From CAYXPG01 sp964564845 (lineage in GTDB: Bacteria; Planctomycetota; Phycisphaerae; Sedimentisphaerales; Anaerobacaceae): DNA of 8,634 nucleotides. Under the pieces are notes generated by a model. That model ran no database searches. It was not told where the DNA came from and saw only the letters and a program-made list of their open reading frames with translations. The position numbers and the translations under genes are program-made. Below are positions 1 through 6,458 of the stretch, piece by piece (position 1 is the stretch's first letter; the number at the start of each line of letters is the position of its first letter). The DNA is taken from the NCBI GenBank assembly GCA_964564845.1, contig CAZMCN010000095.1, positions 1 through 8,634 of the forward strand. The letters are read 5' to 3'.

Positions 1-241
1 TTAAGCGAATGGTTAACCTATCCAGCCGTTCAATTAACATAAGACACAAGGGAAAGTTGTTATAAATGCCAATTGCTATTCCAGTTCACATTACGATGAT
101 TTGTTTCTTGTTCATAATTCAAATCACCCATAACCTTCGCCGAGTTGTATCGTTTCATTGCTTATGTTAATTTTCAAGATTTCTTGAAATACGCAATTAC
201 AGTTATACCTCATTTGCTGCGTACGGTGTTTGGTCTGATGG
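1..241. other. Non-coding stretch downstream of the permease pseudogene
   Basis: I see no credible gene here. The open frames are short and lack any recognisable motif or ribosome binding site. The stretch is AT-rich and lies beyond the stop of the decayed APC permease. The only structure I find is the perfect 8-bp inverted repeat at 172-189, listed separately. No T-tract follows that repeat on the minus strand, so a classical terminator for the leftward unit is not visible. Confidence 0.5.
172..189. repeat. Perfect short palindrome
   Basis: TTTCAAGA, two T, then TCTTGAAA form an exact 8-bp inverted repeat with a 2-base centre. It could be a protein-binding site or part of an RNA hairpin at the end of the leftward transcript. 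The stem is AT-rich and no T-run follows in either direction, so I do not call it a terminator. Confidence 0.35.
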
Positions 242-1300
242 TCAGCGTGCCGGACTACGGACGTCGGTAAGCCAGTAGATGAACGCACCTGCTGAGAGGA
301 CACTCGCCAAGATGAGCAGACCGACAGGTTTTTTCGCCAAAGCATACAAGATGGAGCTGTATATCATAAAAATACAACAGGCGCAAAAGATGATTGCCGT
401 CATGGGGTAGCCGCCTACCTTGATAGGGGCGCACGTTTTGGGGCTCTTTTCGCCTGAGCACGAACACGGACAGACCAGTGGCCAAAAAGAACACCCAAAC
501 CACCGGAGCGGTGTAAAGAATGGTATCAATGAAAGAGCCGGCCATTTTAACATAACCCAGCGCGGAAAGGAAGGCACCATTGATCAGTATATATAGCACC
601 GTCACTATGGTCGTCCCAATGACCAGTGTACGGACAATATTCCGCTGCGGCTGCTTGACTTCAGCCGCTACGTAGGCCATTTCGTTCCAGCCACCAAAGG
701 TAAAACATGACCAAGATCAGAGCCAGCTCAAGACCTCCCATTTTGAATTCCCTCGGCTCGGCAATCGTTGACCGCTGGGCTGGGGCTAACAGGCCAACAG
801 CGATAATAGCCAGGAGTCCAAAGGCTTTGAGCACAGTTAAAAGATTTTGCGTCCATTTACCCTTCTTAACGCCAAGGATGTTGATGGCGGTCAATACGAT
901 GATAACAGACATCGCGTAGGTCAGGCCACTGTGGGTAAATGGATAGAGCTTATTGGCATAACGGGCAAATACAAACGCCATGAGAGCGATATCTCCCGGC
1001 CTGATGATTACCGATTGCGACCAGCCAAACAGATAACCAGCCCAGTTTCCGTATGCGCGGCCCTGATAGATATAGTCTCCACCCTCACGATGATAAGCGG
1101 TTGCCAATTCTGCGTAGCACAGCGCCCCAGTCAGCGCCAGCAACCCTCCCACCAGCCAGATACCGAGCGTACCGACCCAACTTTTCATGCATGCAGCTAC
1201 AGTGGGTGCCGTCTCGTAAATGCCAGCGCCGATAATGATACCAACAATGATACATGTTGAATCAAAAAAGAGACAATTCCTTTTTGGGAGCTATAATCAC
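242..1300 (-). pseudogene. Decayed APC-family amino acid permease
   Basis: Three overlapping reading frames together spell one APC-superfamily permease, an inner-membrane amino acid or polyamine transporter. The N-terminal family signature STCIIVGIIIGAGIYETAP lies at about 1260-1203. GGWNEMAYVAAEVKQPQRN is recovered only by joining two frames near 702-705, and RRKEPQNVRPY must be joined to KVGGYPMTAIIF near 419-426. A fourth piece, PKKELSLF, starts from a possible GTG at 1298-1300. It is separated from the signature by one extra T in a T6 run (about 1264-1269), which creates an immediate TGA. So there are three single-base +1 shifts. In addition, the sequence passes directly from ALGYVKMA to GSFIDTILYTAPVVWVFF near 535-550. 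Family members normally have about 100 more residues here, spanning several helices. The product would be about 350 residues against roughly 450. The possible start lies 12 bp after the methyltransferase lipoprotein stop, so it was probably the last gene of that operon. Some shifts could be assembly errors, but the internal loss could not be a base-call error. Confidence 0.85.
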
Positions 1301-1312
1301 AAACTGATTTCC

Positions 1313-2239
1313 CTACATCCCATTTTCCTTCTTGAGTGGCGTCGTCCACAGATAAATCTCGTGTTCGCCGTCGGAAGAAGTAACTGTAATGACCTTGTCT
1401 GGCCTGACTCCTTCCATTTCGAAGTCGTGCGAGACAATCCGCGAGCCGGGCTTGAGCTTCTCCAACTGTGGGATCAGCTTCACATTCAGTTCCGGAAGCA
1501 GGTACAGAGTAATTACATCTGCTTTGCTAAGGTCAAGGGTGAAGATGTTTTTCTGCTCGATTCTAACCAGGTGCCCAACGTTGTTATTCGCCACATTTTC
1601 CAGAGACTCTTTCACACGCTGGGGGTCAATGTCGTAACCCACAGCTTTACAACCGTATCTCTTGGCCGCCGTCACGACTATCCGGCCGTCCCCACAGCCC
1701 AGGTCGTAGACCAAATCGGCCTTTTTGGCTTCTGCTAACTCCAGCATCTTCTCCACAACGTCTTGGGGCGTAGGGATAAACTCGACGTCCGGAGCTTGGT
1801 CCTCGAGTTCTTTGGCAGTTGCTTGTAATTCTTTGACCCATCCATCATATTCACGAATTTCTGCGGTTTTTTCCTTCAATTGTTCCCTCAGCTTTTCGAC
1901 TGTTGCTTGTGTTTCTTTTACTTTGGCAATTGCTGCATCACGCTGCTTCGTCAGTTCGTCAAACTCGGCCTGCCGCTGCTCTTGAGCTTGTATAGCAGCG
2001 ATGAGTTCTGATTTAGTATTCTCTAATTCTCCAGAAACTTCGGCCATATCCTCCTTTAGTTGGTCCCTCTCGCTTTGTGTTTCCTCCAGAACAGCCTTAA
2101 CCCTCGCCAATTCAGCTTTGGCTTTTTCTGCCTCTGCAATAGCTTTGTCACTTTCTTTTGCGGTGCCCTTGCAACCCGCCAAGGTTAGCAGGCAAACCAG
2201 CAAACACAGAAATTTTGCAGTTGTTTTTCTCTCATTCAT
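1313..2239 (-). CDS. Lipoprotein with coiled coil and SAM-methyltransferase domain
   Basis: The 308-residue protein has three parts. Residues 1-23 form a lipoprotein signal peptide: a basic start, a hydrophobic core and lipobox LAGC, with Cys23 as the lipidation site. Residues 29-148 are rich in Glu, Lys, Ala and Gln and look like a long coiled coil. Residues 150-303 form a class I Rossmann methyltransferase: FIPTPQDVVEKML precedes motif I YDLGCGDGR (178-186), an acidic site follows in GYDIDPQRV (Asp203/Asp205), and then VITLYLLPELN (242-252) and SHDFEM (270-275). The PTPQ...DLGCGDGR...YLLP pattern resembles small bacterial methyltransferases related to the FAM173/ATPSC-KMT lysine methyltransferase group; this assignment is from memory of the family. 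The start is secure, with AAAGGAG at 2247-2253, 7 bases before the ATG. It follows the small TM gene by 32 bp and precedes the permease remnant. Lipid anchoring would place the domain outside the cytoplasm, where SAM is not expected. The substrate is unknown. Confidence 0.85.
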   Translation of the reverse strand: MNERKTTAKFLCLLVCLLTLAGCKGTAKESDKAIAEAEKAKAELARVKAVLEETQSERDQLKEDMAEVSGELENTKSELIAAIQAQEQRQAEFDELTKQRDAAIAKVKETQATVEKLREQLKEKTAEIREYDGWVKELQATAKELEDQAPDVEFIPTPQDVVEKMLELAEAKKADLVYDLGCGDGRIVVTAAKRYGCKAVGYDIDPQRVKESLENVANNNVGHLVRIEQKNIFTLDLSKADVITLYLLPELNVKLIPQLEKLKPGSRIVSHDFEMEGVRPDKVITVTSSDGEHEIYLWTTPLKKENGM

Positions 2240-2246
2240 TTCTTTA

Positions 2247-2253
2247 CTCCTTT
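2247..2253 (-). promoter_or_regulatory. Strong Shine-Dalgarno of the lipoprotein gene
   Basis: On the minus strand this reads AAAGGAG and lies 7 bases upstream of the ATG at 2239. It fixes the start and so supports the signal peptide as genuine. Confidence 0.75.
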
Positions 2254-2271
2254 AAATTCTTCATGAAATAA

Positions 2272-2478
2272 TTATTCGAATATCCTATTCCATTTTCTCT
2301 GGTGTCTCACTTCCCAGCTTCGCATGTGGTAAACATAGCCGGCTATCAATAACAACAAAACGCCGGTAGTTTCGGCGAAAAACATCTGATTACACACTGT
2401 GTCTACCTTAACCATGAGGCTGCTTTTAAGATGTAGCCCAGTCTCGCCGTAATTTGATGTTCCACTTGTATTCATCAA
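2272..2478 (-). CDS. Small single-TM hypothetical protein
   Basis: I do not recognise this 68-residue product. Residues about 37-52 (TTGVLLLLIAGYVYHM) form one hydrophobic segment. A basic tail follows (RSWEVRHQRKWNRIF), which by the positive-inside rule suggests a cytoplasmic C-terminus. The frame opens with TTG (2478-2476) directly followed by ATG (2475-2473). An AAGGA lies about 10 bases before the TTG, so TTG may be the used start. The gene sits downstream of a promoter-like pair (-35 TTGACT, -10 TATTTT) and 32 bp before the lipoprotein gene, so it would be first in that operon. It could instead be untranslated leader. The TM segment plus basic tail and the SD make a real gene somewhat more likely than not. 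Confidence 0.42.
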   Translation of the reverse strand: MMNTSGTSNYGETGLHLKSSLMVKVDTVCNQMFFAETTGVLLLLIAGYVYHMRSWEVRHQRKWNRIFE

Positions 2479-2521
2479 GCCGATTGTTTCCTTCTAACCT
2501 CTGATTTAATAGAGCGAAATA

Positions 2522-2550
2522 AAAATAAAGAAACTTTTTGCAAAAGTCAA
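2522..2550 (-). promoter_or_regulatory. Predicted sigma-70 promoter of the leftward unit
   Basis: On the minus strand, TTGACT (2550-2545) is followed after 17 bases by TATTTT (2527-2522). This gives a 5/6 match at -35 and 4/6 at -10 with ideal spacing. It would transcribe the small TM gene, the lipoprotein and the permease remnant. The TetR-type boxes at 2561-2590 lie just upstream of its -35, where a bound regulator could affect RNA polymerase. Confidence 0.45.
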
Positions 2551-2560
2551 TTTTTTTATT

Positions 2561-2590
2561 GACCATTTGGTCGGTTTTGACTAAATGGTC
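2561..2590. promoter_or_regulatory. Paired TetR-type operator boxes
   Basis: Two 12-bp boxes lie in inverted orientation with centres 18 bp apart: GACCATTTGGTC (2561-2572) and GACTAAATGGTC (2579-2590). The second, read on the minus strand, is GACCATTTAGTC, one base different from the first. Each is itself near-palindromic (GACC....GGTC type), as expected for dimer half-sites of a TetR-family repressor. The outer arms TGACCATTT (2560-2568) and AAATGGTCA (2583-2591) are exact inverted repeats. The boxes lie between the divergent TetR remnant and the leftward promoter, and the second box overlaps the TetR gene start, which fits autorepression plus control of the neighbouring operon. Confidence 0.7.
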
Positions 2591-2806
2591 AGTTTCATGA
2601 AGGCTAAGTCCAAGAAATCCGGGAAAAACAGACTTCAGAAAAGAGCCAAGAGAACGCGAAAGAAGCTCAAGGAAGCTGCCTTGGATGTCTTCAGCGAAAA
2701 GAGTGTGGATGCCGCAACAGTTGAAGAAATTACCGAAAAAGCCGAGCTGGGCAAGCGAGAAATTAAAGGTGTCCGGTTTTCTTTAACGACAACTCTCTCG
2801 CACTAA
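2585..2806 (+). pseudogene. Truncated TetR-family transcriptional regulator
   Basis: The 73-residue frame contains a TetR N-terminal DNA-binding domain. RKKLKEAALDVFSEKSVDAA is followed by TVEEITEKAELGK, matching the helix 1 to helix-turn-helix pattern of the family (usual form: AA..LF...G...TTV..IA..AGVS.GTLY.HF). After LGK the family pattern is lost and the frame stops at 2804. A shifted frame carries on from about 2779 as FFNDNSLALSSFKIAYQTRA and ends at 2899-2901. That still gives only about 105 residues against the usual 190-210, so the ligand-binding domain is missing. Starts at 2585 or 2597 are possible; neither has a clear Shine-Dalgarno, and an in-frame TAA at 2582 bars anything longer. 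It faces the leftward unit across two operator boxes, the classic layout of a local repressor. It could survive as a short DNA-binding protein, but loss of function is more likely. Confidence 0.75.
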
Positions 2807-2996
2807 GCAGCTTCAAGATAGCCTACCAAACGCGTGCTGGCGAGGCAGCAAAGGATTTGCGGGGCGGTACGATAAAATTTAATGGTAACTTATTGTTTTA
2901 AAGGCACCTGATGCGAACACCTAAGGCACAAGCAAACGGGAAGTTTCAATCGTGAGCACTATAGGTGAATGGATGGGATTTTTGGAAGTATAAGGA

Positions 2997-3012
2997 CAAA
3001 TCCGGGGATTTG
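2997..3012. repeat. Short perfect inverted repeat
   Basis: CAAATCC, two G, then GGATTTG form an exact 7-bp inverted repeat. Without a following T-run it is not a standard terminator. It may be a protein-binding site or chance. Confidence 0.3.
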
Positions 3013-3084
3013 AAAGCCATTAAGAGTTTAAGAAAATAATGGATTGCGTATTGCAGGCGGAAGGCGCAGTCCGAACCGCAGGCA

Positions 3085-3207
3085 GGGCAGGCCCTTCGAT
3101 AAACTCAGGGCAGGCCCTTCGATAAACTCAGGGCAGGCCCTTCGATAAACTCAGGGCAGGCCCTTTGATAAACTCAGGGCAGGCCCTTCGATAAACTCAG
3201 GGCAGGC
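3085..3207. repeat. 23-bp direct tandem repeat, five copies plus a partial
   Basis: The unit begins GGGCAGGCCC and ends GATAAACTCA. Copies lie at 3085-3107, 3108-3130, 3131-3153, 3154-3176 and 3177-3199, followed by a partial copy. They are identical except the fourth, which has one C-to-T change (CCCTTTGATA instead of CCCTTCGATA). The copies are contiguous with no spacers. The core CCCTTCGATAAACTCAGGG has complementary CCCT/AGGG ends, so each junction could form a small hairpin. It resembles, from memory, the CCTTCGACAAGCTCAGG-type intergenic repeats found in many bacterial genomes. Near identity points to recent expansion by slippage or unequal recombination. Confidence 0.9.
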
Positions 3208-3286
3208 AGGGCGAAGCCAGAGCTTGTTTTTTTTTATCGATTTGGCAATGAGGGCACCCTTTAGGTTTTATGTATGAAAAAAAGAG

Positions 3287-3315
3287 TGGTCAATAGCGGT
3301 TAAAAGAGGTATAAT
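3287..3315 (+). promoter_or_regulatory. Predicted sigma-70 promoter of yebC
   Basis: A perfect -10 TATAAT (3310-3315) is preceded, after 17 bases, by TGGTCA (3287-3292), a 4/6 match to TTGACA. Transcription would begin near 3322, leaving a leader of about 40 bases before the yebC ATG at 3365. An ATG at 3314 lies inside this -10 box, which argues against it being the translation start. Confidence 0.6.
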
Positions 3316-3364
3316 GGCGTTTTTGCAAGTGGAAGTTCGTATCTGCAAATCGTTAGGAGTTAGT

Positions 3365-4114
3365 ATGTCAGGTCATTCACACTGGGCAGGCATAAGATAT
3401 AAAAAAGCGGCCAACGACGCAAGAAGAGGCAAGATATGGAGCAAGATAGCGCGTTTGATAATAGTTGCCGCCAAGACAGGCGGCGGCGACCCTGCTGCGA
3501 ATCTGTCTTTGCGATATGCGATAGAGAAGGCCAAAGCGTCCAATATGCCCAAAGATACGATTGAAAAGGCAATCAAAAAAGGCACCGGTGAGTTAGGGGC
3601 TGCCACTTTCGAAGAGGTATTGTACGAAGGATATGCGCCCGGTGGAGTTGCTATAATGGTAGAGGTACTGACAGATAACCGCAACCGGACGGGGCCTGAA
3701 ATTAAAAGACTGTTCGAAAAACACGGCGGGTCGGTAGGTACAAGCGGATGCGTTAACTGGATGTTCAGCAAAAAAGGTCTTATCACCGTCAATACCACTG
3801 CAATAAGCGAAGACGAGATTTTGGAAATCGCCCTTGGGGCGGGAGCAAATGATGTTGACAACACGGGGGAGGTTTACGAAATAACCTGTGAGCCGGGGGC
3901 CTACGAGAAACTAAAAGAGGCACTAAAGGAAAAAGAAATACCAACCGAGGTTGCGGAAATATCAATGGTGCCGCAGAATACCGTGGCGGTCAATGATGAA
4001 GGAACCGCCAGGAAAATAATTTCATTGATGGATGCATTCGAGGACCACGACGACATTCAAAATACATACGCAAACTTTGACATACCCGATGAGTTCGTAG
4101 TTCGTAGTTTTTAG
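3365..4114 (+). CDS. yebC: YebC/PmpR/TACO1-family protein
   Basis: The 249-residue product opens MSGHSHWAGIRYKKAANDAR and continues RGKIWSKIARLI, the hallmark start of the family. Other typical stretches follow: AIEKAKASNMPKDTIEKAIKKGTG, the YEGYAPGGVAIMVEVLTDNRNRT core, and GGSVGTSGCVNWMF. Length matches the usual 240-250 residues. Family members are cytoplasmic. They have been described as DNA-binding regulators and, more recently, as translation factors that help ribosomes through proline-rich stalls; which applies here cannot be read from sequence. I chose the ATG at 3365 because AGGAG (3355-3359) sits 5 bases before it and the protein begins exactly as the family does. The longer frame from 3314 adds 17 unrelated residues. 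The gene stands alone on the plus strand with its own promoter. Its last residues (EFVVRSF) are encoded by an inverted repeat, so the native tail was probably replaced. Confidence 0.95.
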   Translation: MSGHSHWAGIRYKKAANDARRGKIWSKIARLIIVAAKTGGGDPAANLSLRYAIEKAKASNMPKDTIEKAIKKGTGELGAATFEEVLYEGYAPGGVAIMVEVLTDNRNRTGPEIKRLFEKHGGSVGTSGCVNWMFSKKGLITVNTTAISEDEILEIALGAGANDVDNTGEVYEITCEPGAYEKLKEALKEKEIPTEVAEISMVPQNTVAVNDEGTARKIISLMDAFEDHDDIQNTYANFDIPDEFVVRSF

Positions 4115-4138
4115 TCTATGAACTCATAACAACGAACT
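4091..4138. terminator. Inverted repeat between convergent genes, possible shared terminator
   Basis: GAGTTCGTAG (4091-4100) pairs with CTATGAACTC (4116-4125) over 10 bp with one G-U wobble. AGTTCGT occurs twice in tandem (4092-4105), and a matching ACGAACT lies at 4132-4138 on the far side. The hairpin includes the yebC stop and reaches the stop of the opposite ligase gene. It could end transcripts from both sides, although no clean T-run follows the stem in either direction. Confidence 0.4.
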
Positions 4139-6458
4139 ATTTACAAAGTTGCTTTATTCGTTGTTTTGCAGTCTGGTATCTGTCCTGGCCAAGTCGGCTG
4201 AAAATTTCACGTCCTGGGTACATTATCTGAAACTGCCGGCGGAAACTATCTTCGATATCAACGGCCTGTTTGTAGTGCTCAACGGCAAGAGCAATTTTTT
4301 CTAACTTCTCGGCGATTTCGGCCAGTTTGAAATGGAGTCGGCCACAGCCGGGATACAGCTTAACGGCGATGTCGGCACTATCAAAAGCTTTGCCGAGATA
4401 ATCGGTCCTGCTGTTAGCAGTTGATATTTGTGCGAGATGAGTATAGGTTTCAGCCAATCGTTCGAAATTTTTATAATCGGCGGGGTTGCGCTCAACCGCT
4501 TTAAGCAGCGATTTTTCGGATTTTAAAAGCAGGTCCTTTTGATTTGAACCGGATGCCAGGAAATTTCGCAGGTACAACCGTCCGTTGAGCAAAAGAGGAG
4601 CAGAACTTAACGGGTCGTCTTTGGCGGCAGAGGCGAAGAGATTATGAGCGTGTTCGAATTGGCCGAACAGGACGGCCCGGCTGGCTTTAGCAATTTTGAC
4701 GGTACTCGCGCCTACAGGAATTAAACAATAATTAAAATATGCCCAAACTATCAACGGACCGGCTGCTGCCACGAGGATTTTTACGAAAGACGCAGGTCTA
4801 AGAACGAACTGCAGCCGTGAGTTGCGGCGGCAATTCAGTGCGGCAAGACAGGCAATTACAGCACAAAGAGCAGTCAGAACAGGCGGTTCAAAAATGGCAA
4901 AGTCGAGCAAATTATGAATTAAACAGCCGAGCACTGCGCAGGAAAGTGCAGCAGTGGTAATGCTGGTATTGTGTGTTATATATTGCGTATCGCGCACCGT
5001 GTATAACGTTGAGGCCAAAAACCAAAAACCAATGACGAATATAGCTACCGGTAAAATGTATAAAGTGAGCACTACATAAATCATCACGCTAAGGGTAATA
5101 CCATCAGTAACAACTATGGGTGTTAGCAACGGCCTGATAAGCATCAGGACGATGGATATAAGAATTACAAAAGAGACGGCCGATTTTTTAAGGGTCTGAT
5201 CAGAGTTCTCATTTGTCGTTTGCAAAGCTGAGGGAGCAGCAACAGTAGTTTTCCATAGCGGCAGCAAAAAGATAGTTAAGAATCCGAGCAGGCCGAGCGG
5301 GCCATATTGAGTGATGACGCTCAGTAGAAAATTGTGAGGGTCTGCAACTGTTTCCGGTGCGGAGGGGATTTTGTATCGAGGATAAAAGTTGCTGAAATTT
5401 CCCGGTCCGACGCCGGTTATGGGATGTTGGGCAAACATTTTTGCTGCTGCACTCCAGTACTGCCATCTGACCAACATCGAGTTGCCTCCGGGGAGTCTGT
5501 GGCCAGTTGAGCCGTACCAAATAACTACACCTCCGGCAAGCAGGCCAAATAGCAAACAAACAATTAATATGGTTTTTCTGTGGGCTTTGAGCCAATTGCC
5601 ATATAGAAGCAGCGTGATAAAAATTATCAGCGCAACGAAAAATGCAGCGATAGCGCCCTTGCTGCGGGCAAGAGCAAAACCAAACAAAATAACCAATGTC
5701 GCAATGCCGGCAGTGGCAAGATGCAAAGGGCGGGAAGTATCAGATTTGCGATTTCTGAATTTCTCCAGGAACAAGGCAAGAGCGGCAAAAAAAGCTAACA
5801 TCGCAAAGGAGCCGGCGGAATTGCTTGTTGTGAAAAAGCTGCTAATACCCCTCGAATAGAGACGGTGCTCAAAAAGCATATGACTTAATGAGCCGGGTTG
5901 TATGGCAAGTGGCTCAAGAAAATTCTGCGGCGACTGCTCGTACTGGTCAATCATTGCCTGGGTGCCGCTGAAAAACTGGTCCAGACACTGATAAGCTGAA
6001 ACCACCCCTAAGGCGGCGATAACTATCAATACGAGTTTTATCTTTGCGTGAGAATCGAGGAGCTGCACGAGCAGCAGTGCCATCAATACCGGTGCAATAA
6101 GAACAACAAAAGAGGTAATTGCTGCCCTTTTGTCGGAGGCAAAAAGAGCAGCGAGCAGTGCAGCCACTGCAAAGATACCCAGGCCAACCTCTATCGTGGT
6201 AAAGCGATATAAAAATCTTCTGCTGCAAATACTCCACACGAACCAAACGACAAATGAGAATAACAATACAGCCGATATCGACAAGCTGTATATATTGCTG
6301 CTGAAATTTAGCATTTGGTTGGATGTCTGTGCATTCGGTGCTTCGGTTATGGTTGCCCGAAGCGCGATAATACAAAGGCAAACGGCCAGCAAGACATATT
6401 CTACAATCACGAGGCCTTTGCTTTTTAACAAAACTGAATTACCTGGAGATTTTGTCAT
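4137..6458 (-). CDS. O-antigen ligase/polymerase-like membrane protein with C-terminal TPRs
   Basis: The 773-residue inner-membrane protein has about 12 or more hydrophobic segments between residues 16 and 580. The O-antigen ligase (WaaL/Wzy_C) pattern is present: an Arg-containing RGISSFFTTSNSAGSF (203-218), ARSKG (264-268), and the large-loop motif GVGPGNFSNFYPRYK (349-373 region) leading to DPHN with His375 and then QYGPLGLLGF. These regions match the family's conserved Arg and His. From about 592 to 737 there are helical TPR-like repeats (FEHAHNLFASAAKDDP; KSLLKAVERNPADY; AVEHYKQAVDIED). In the family such enzymes join or polymerise glycan from a polyprenyl carrier at the outer face of the inner membrane, or glycosylate proteins. 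The start overlaps the sugar-1-phosphate transferase gene by 20 bp and no strong Shine-Dalgarno is seen, suggesting coupled translation. Whether it is a ligase, a polymerase or a protein glycosyltransferase cannot be decided from sequence. Confidence 0.85.
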   Translation of the reverse strand: MTKSPGNSVLLKSKGLVIVEYVLLAVCLCIIALRATITEAPNAQTSNQMLNFSSNIYSLSISAVLLFSFVVWFVWSICSRRFLYRFTTIEVGLGIFAVAALLAALFASDKRAAITSFVVLIAPVLMALLLVQLLDSHAKIKLVLIVIAALGVVSAYQCLDQFFSGTQAMIDQYEQSPQNFLEPLAIQPGSLSHMLFEHRLYSRGISSFFTTSNSAGSFAMLAFFAALALFLEKFRNRKSDTSRPLHLATAGIATLVILFGFALARSKGAIAAFFVALIIFITLLLYGNWLKAHRKTILIVCLLFGLLAGGVVIWYGSTGHRLPGGNSMLVRWQYWSAAAKMFAQHPITGVGPGNFSNFYPRYKIPSAPETVADPHNFLLSVITQYGPLGLLGFLTIFLLPLWKTTVAAPSALQTTNENSDQTLKKSAVSFVILISIVLMLIRPLLTPIVVTDGITLSVMIYVVLTLYILPVAIFVIGFWFLASTLYTVRDTQYITHNTSITTAALSCAVLGCLIHNLLDFAIFEPPVLTALCAVIACLAALNCRRNSRLQFVLRPASFVKILVAAAGPLIVWAYFNYCLIPVGASTVKIAKASRAVLFGQFEHAHNLFASAAKDDPLSSAPLLLNGRLYLRNFLASGSNQKDLLLKSEKSLLKAVERNPADYKNFERLAETYTHLAQISTANSRTDYLGKAFDSADIAVKLYPGCGRLHFKLAEIAEKLEKIALAVEHYKQAVDIEDSFRRQFQIMYPGREIFSRLGQDRYQTAKQRIKQLCK

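Larger units (their letters stand above)
2807..3364. other. Gene-free spacer before yebC
   Basis: No convincing gene lies here apart from the out-of-frame tail of the TetR remnant (to 2901). The spacer holds a short perfect inverted repeat (2997-3012), five tandem copies of a 23-bp unit (3085-3199) flanked by direct copies of GCAGGCAGGGC (3078-3088 and 3202-3212), a T9 run (3227-3235), and the yebC promoter and ribosome binding site. I saw no tRNA-like fold. Confidence 0.6.

Noticed and set aside
242..1300. Permease frameshifts as pure sequencing error
   Set aside because: Two shifts are in T runs and could be errors, but the missing internal segment of about 100 residues is independent evidence of decay. 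The long genes to the right have no such shifts.
1725..2255. Plus-strand Ser-rich frames opposite the lipoprotein coiled coil
   Set aside because: They are the antisense of Glu/Lys/Ala-rich coding sequence, with no motif or ribosome binding site.
2559..2587. Plus-strand promoter for the TetR remnant (TTGACC, 17 bases, TAAATG)
   Set aside because: The -10 match is poor and overlaps the possible start codon, so it was not listed as a feature.
3041..3127. Short frame from ATG at 3041 running into the tandem repeats
   Set aside because: It has under 30 codons, no Shine-Dalgarno, and the 23-bp units shift frame at every copy.
3085..3207. CRISPR array
   Set aside because: The 23-bp units are directly contiguous with no unique spacers and no cas genes are near.
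3205..3235. Rho-independent terminator ending in the T9 run
   Set aside because: Only a weak 4-bp AAGC/GCTT stem lies before the T-run, which is too little to call.
3314..3364. Upstream ATG as the yebC start
   Set aside because: The ATG lies inside the -10 TATAAT, has no Shine-Dalgarno and adds 17 residues unlike the family. The ATG at 3365 has AGGAG and the family's conserved beginning.
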